Below, in pieces: positions 5,941 through 7,820 of a stretch of 7,820 nucleotides of DNA. The stretch is from an uncultured Butyricicoccus sp. (GTDB lineage: Bacteria; Bacillota; Clostridia; Oscillospirales; Butyricicoccaceae): NCBI GenBank assembly GCA_900555465.1, contig USLE01000045.1:1-7820 (forward strand), given 5' to 3'. A program made the position numbers and the translations under genes. The notes below the pieces were generated by a model. The model did not search any database and was not told the DNA's origin. It worked only from the letters and a program-made list of their open reading frames with translations. Every line of letters starts with the position of its first letter. Position 1 is the stretch's first letter.

Positions 5941-6165
5941 ATGAAAAAACGCGCATTTTTGGCACTCGCCCTGATGGCTTCGCTGCTGCTGGGCGGCTGC
6001 GTCGGGAATACCGCACAGGAGCAGGCCGGGCAGGAGCAGCAGCCCGCGGCCGAGGGCATCGGCACGCACCATGCGGAAATCACAATTGAGGGTATGGGCA
6101 CGATCGCAGTCGAGTTGGACGGCGATGCCGCGCCCATCACGGTGCAGAACTTTCAAGATTTGTGA
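5941..6165 (+). pseudogene. Truncated cyclophilin-type peptidyl-prolyl isomerase lipoprotein
   Basis: The 74-residue product begins with a clear lipoprotein signal: MKKR, a hydrophobic core, and the lipobox LLGGC with C20 as the lipidated residue. A Gln/Glu-rich linker follows. From about residue 42 the sequence (HHAEITIEGMGTIAVELDG, then DAAPITVQNF) matches the N-terminal strands of bacterial cyclophilins. It then stops after NFQDL, where intact enzymes continue with the catalytic FHR-containing core for more than 100 residues. No remnant of that core is visible in any frame downstream. The start is fixed by AAGGAG (about 5929-5934) and the promoter at 5852-5880. The protein cannot be an active isomerase. 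It is probably a decayed gene whose 3' part was lost by deletion or replacement, though a small secreted lipoprotein could still be made. Confidence 0.75.
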
Positions 6166-6391
6166 TAAGTAAAAAGCTAAAATGCCGGACGGACTCGTAA
6201 TATGCCGTATATGAAATAAAATAGAACAAATCGGCACGGTACAGAACCGACAGAGTTGACAGACGGAAAATAAGCAAGCGCAAAATTTCGCAAATACAGA
6301 GCAAGATAGCCTGTTCCAATCGCCCGGCGCACTGCTTATAATGGGAGCATCAAAACGGTGCAGCGCGCCGAGAAAAGCGGAGGGAAAAAAC
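6166..6391. other. AT-richer intergenic segment after the truncation
   Basis: These 226 bases have a lower GC content than the flanking genes and carry no supported gene. An isolated TTGACA at 6256-6261 lacks a -10 partner at a suitable distance. A TATAAT at 6337-6342 is the likely -10 element for the next gene. The change in composition right after the cyclophilin stop suggests a junction. Confidence 0.5.
6314..6342 (+). promoter_or_regulatory. Candidate promoter of the second methyltransferase gene
   Basis: A perfect TATAAT (6337-6342) lies 50 bases before the ATG at 6392. At 17 bases spacing the -35 position holds TTCCAA (6314-6319), a poor match, so an activator may be needed. The transcript would start near 6349. 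Confidence 0.55.
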
Positions 6392-7666
6392 ATGACATCC
6401 AGAGAGCGAGTGTTAGCCGCCATCAACCACCAGCAGCCCGACCGGATCCCGATCGACTTCGGCGCGACCGGCCAGACCGGCATCAGCGTGTGCGCGTTGA
6501 AGCGCCTGCGCGACTATCTGGGCCTGCCCCAGAAGGACCTCGACGTATTCGAGATCGTGCAGATGCTCGGCGTGGTGGACGAGGACCTGCGGCAGGTGAT
6601 GAAGTCGGACGTGATCGGCATGAACCACCCGGAGGACAGCCTCGGCGTGCCGTATACGGGCAGGAAAAAGGAATTCACCATGCCGGACGGCACCAAGTGC
6701 ATGGTCAACGCGGGCAACGAGTGGGATATCAAGCCGGACGGCAGCATCGAAATGTACCCGCAGGGCGACCGCACCGCGCCCCCGTCCATCCATATGCCGG
6801 CGGGCGGCTACTTCTTCGACATCATCGACCGCGCGCCCGAGGTGGACGAGGACAACCTGACCCCGCGCGAGGATTTTGAGAACTTCTTCTCGGTCATGTC
6901 GGACGAGACTGCGCTGTATTACGAAAAGGAGTCCAAGCGCCTGTTTACCGAGACCGACTACTGCGTCATCGGCAACCTCGCGGGCGCGGGCTTCGGCGAC
7001 CCGGGCGCGATCCCGGCGCCGTTTGAAAAGCACCCCAAGGGCATCCGCAAGTTCGACGAATGGGTCATGGCGCAGGCGCTGTATCCGGAATACGTTATGG
7101 AAGTGTTCGAGATGCAGACCGAATTCATGCTCAAGAACCTCGAGATCTACAAGCAGGCCTGCGGCGACAACATCCAGATCTGCTGGATCTCGGGCACGGA
7201 CTTCGGCACGCAGAACGCGCCGTTCATGTCCAACGAGATGTTCCGCCAGCTGTACAAGCCCTATTACACCCGTGTGTGCGACTGGATCCACAAGAACACG
7301 GGCTGGAAGACCTACATGCACACCTGCGGTGCGATCGAGCCGCTGCTGAACGACTTCATCGAGATGGGTCTGGACATCGTCAATCCGGTGCAGCTGTCTG
7401 CGGCGGGCATGGACGCCCGGCAGCTCAAGGACAAGTACGGCGACAAGCTGGTGTTCTGGGGCGGCGGCGTGGACACGCAGGCGACCCTGCCGCAGGGCAC
7501 GCCCGAGGAGGTCGCCGCGCAGGTGACCGAGCGCCTGCCCATCCTGTCCGAGGGCGGCGGCTATGTGTTCAACACCATCCACAACATCGTCGGCGATACC
7601 CGCGCAGAAAACATCTGGGCCGCGTTCAAGGCGGTACACGATTACAACGAGAAGCACTTCGGCTGA
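6392..7666 (+). CDS. UroD-fold methyltransferase, single domain
   Basis: The 424-residue protein starts MTSRERVLAAINHQQPDRIPIDFG, written here as the typical N-terminus of UroD-like proteins (MTSRERVLAAINH, then PDRIPIDFG). The zinc-type H-x-C-G motif is intact: H310-T-C312-G in a MHTCGAI segment. The later ligand position, where MtaA-type enzymes have Cys, carries His (H397 in NTIHNI), a pattern of the UroD-like branch rather than true uroporphyrinogen decarboxylase, so haem synthesis is unlikely. A cobalamin-dependent methyl transfer is the best family-level guess; substrate and acceptor are unknown. ATG 6392 is chosen over an upstream in-frame start because GGAGGG (6379-6384) sits 7 bases before it. 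It stands alone between the cyclophilin remnant and a terminator, and lacks the thioredoxin-like extension of the gene at 1530-2909. Confidence 0.87.
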   Translation: MTSRERVLAAINHQQPDRIPIDFGATGQTGISVCALKRLRDYLGLPQKDLDVFEIVQMLGVVDEDLRQVMKSDVIGMNHPEDSLGVPYTGRKKEFTMPDGTKCMVNAGNEWDIKPDGSIEMYPQGDRTAPPSIHMPAGGYFFDIIDRAPEVDEDNLTPREDFENFFSVMSDETALYYEKESKRLFTETDYCVIGNLAGAGFGDPGAIPAPFEKHPKGIRKFDEWVMAQALYPEYVMEVFEMQTEFMLKNLEIYKQACGDNIQICWISGTDFGTQNAPFMSNEMFRQLYKPYYTRVCDWIHKNTGWKTYMHTCGAIEPLLNDFIEMGLDIVNPVQLSAAGMDARQLKDKYGDKLVFWGGGVDTQATLPQGTPEEVAAQVTERLPILSEGGGYVFNTIHNIVGDTRAENIWAAFKAVHDYNEKHFG

Positions 7667-7673
7667 TACATTC

Positions 7674-7705
7674 AGAGCGCCGCGCCTTCGGGCGCGGCGC
7701 TTTCT
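7674..7705 (+). terminator. GC-rich intrinsic terminator with a TTCG tetraloop
   Basis: Perfect 10-base arms (7677-7686 and 7691-7700) close on TTCG (7687-7690), and the stem can extend by A-T and G-T pairs. The T-tract is short (TTTCT), so termination may be partial. It starts 8 bases after the methyltransferase stop. Confidence 0.78.
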
Positions 7706-7748
7706 CAGTCTGTCGAAAAAGTCCTTTGCGCGAAGCGCGCATCCAATA

Positions 7749-7774
7749 GGAAATTGCGGCTCGCTGCAATTTCC
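7749..7774. repeat. Perfect hairpin GGAAATTGC/GCAATTTCC
   Basis: Two perfect 9-base arms (7749-7757 and 7766-7774) flank 8 bases that can pair further. It touches the next hairpin directly and follows a smaller one at 7727-7741 (TGCGC/GCGCA). The dense tandem of palindromes looks like a small non-coding repeat element, which cannot be proven from one copy. Confidence 0.5.
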
Positions 7775-7807
7775 ATAAAAACCGGGAGCATGTATCTCGG
7801 TTTTTAT
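7775..7807. terminator. Bidirectional terminator
   Basis: Arms 7775-7787 and 7795-7807 pair over 13 positions with one G-T pair, around a 7-base loop. The 3' arm carries TTTTT and the 5' arm AAAAA, so the structure has a T-tract on both strands. It probably separates the gene ending at 7666 from a gene beyond the right edge. Confidence 0.7.
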
Positions 7808-7820
7808 ACAAAACGACTCC

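Noticed and set aside
6413..7657. Minus-strand open frame of 414 codons opposite the second methyltransferase
   Set aside because: It mirrors the codon pattern of the real gene, shows no domain, and has no ribosome binding site or promoter.
6392..7666. hemE, true uroporphyrinogen decarboxylase
   Set aside because: It has the H-x-C methyltransferase-type motif, lacks the typical HemE N-terminal signature, and has no haem synthesis neighbours.

Overview
The window looks like chromosomal DNA from a GC-rich, low-oxygen Gram-positive gut-type bacterium, most likely a clostridium of the Oscillospirales kind. This is inferred from strong GC bias at third codon positions, strong AGGAGG-type ribosome binding sites, sigma-A style promoters, a lipoprotein with a typical lipobox, and an abundance of radical SAM and uroporphyrinogen-decarboxylase (UroD)-fold methyltransferase genes. 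No rRNA, tRNA, CRISPR array, transposase or phage gene is visible.

Left part (1-3872). A leftward gene, cut by the window edge, encodes a biotin-synthase-like radical SAM enzyme. A 357-base AT-rich intergenic region separates it from three rightward genes: a PadR-type regulator with unusual cysteine clusters, a UroD-fold methyltransferase carrying an extra C-terminal thioredoxin-like domain, and a CobW/COG0523 GTPase. The methyltransferase and the GTPase are only 5 bases apart, and a strong terminator closes the group. The leftward gene has a near-consensus promoter. The PadR gene has an extended -10 promoter covered by a PadR-like dyad, which suggests autoregulation.

Middle part (3873-5128). 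One gene encodes what appears to be a radical SAM homologue that has lost the loop with the three cluster-binding cysteines, so it is probably a pseudoenzyme. It ends in a large hairpin terminator that reaches into the convergent TetR gene.

Right part (5094-7820). A leftward TetR-family regulator has a strong promoter overlapped by an inverted repeat. Next comes a rightward lipoprotein-type cyclophilin that stops after 74 residues and is very probably a remnant. A second, single-domain UroD-fold methyltransferase with an intact H-x-C motif follows. The window ends in a cluster of hairpins, two of which can act as terminators.

How the genes may work together (inference). The methyltransferase-thioredoxin fusion, the CobW GTPase, the PadR regulator and the divergent radical SAM gene look like one functional unit: metal-dependent methyl or one-carbon transfer with a built-in redox or thiol domain and a metallochaperone. 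No corrinoid protein and no corrinoid reactivation protein are in the window, so the methyl donor and acceptor cannot be read from the sequence. The pseudo-radical SAM gene and the second methyltransferase may belong to the same metabolic neighbourhood but have their own transcription signals.
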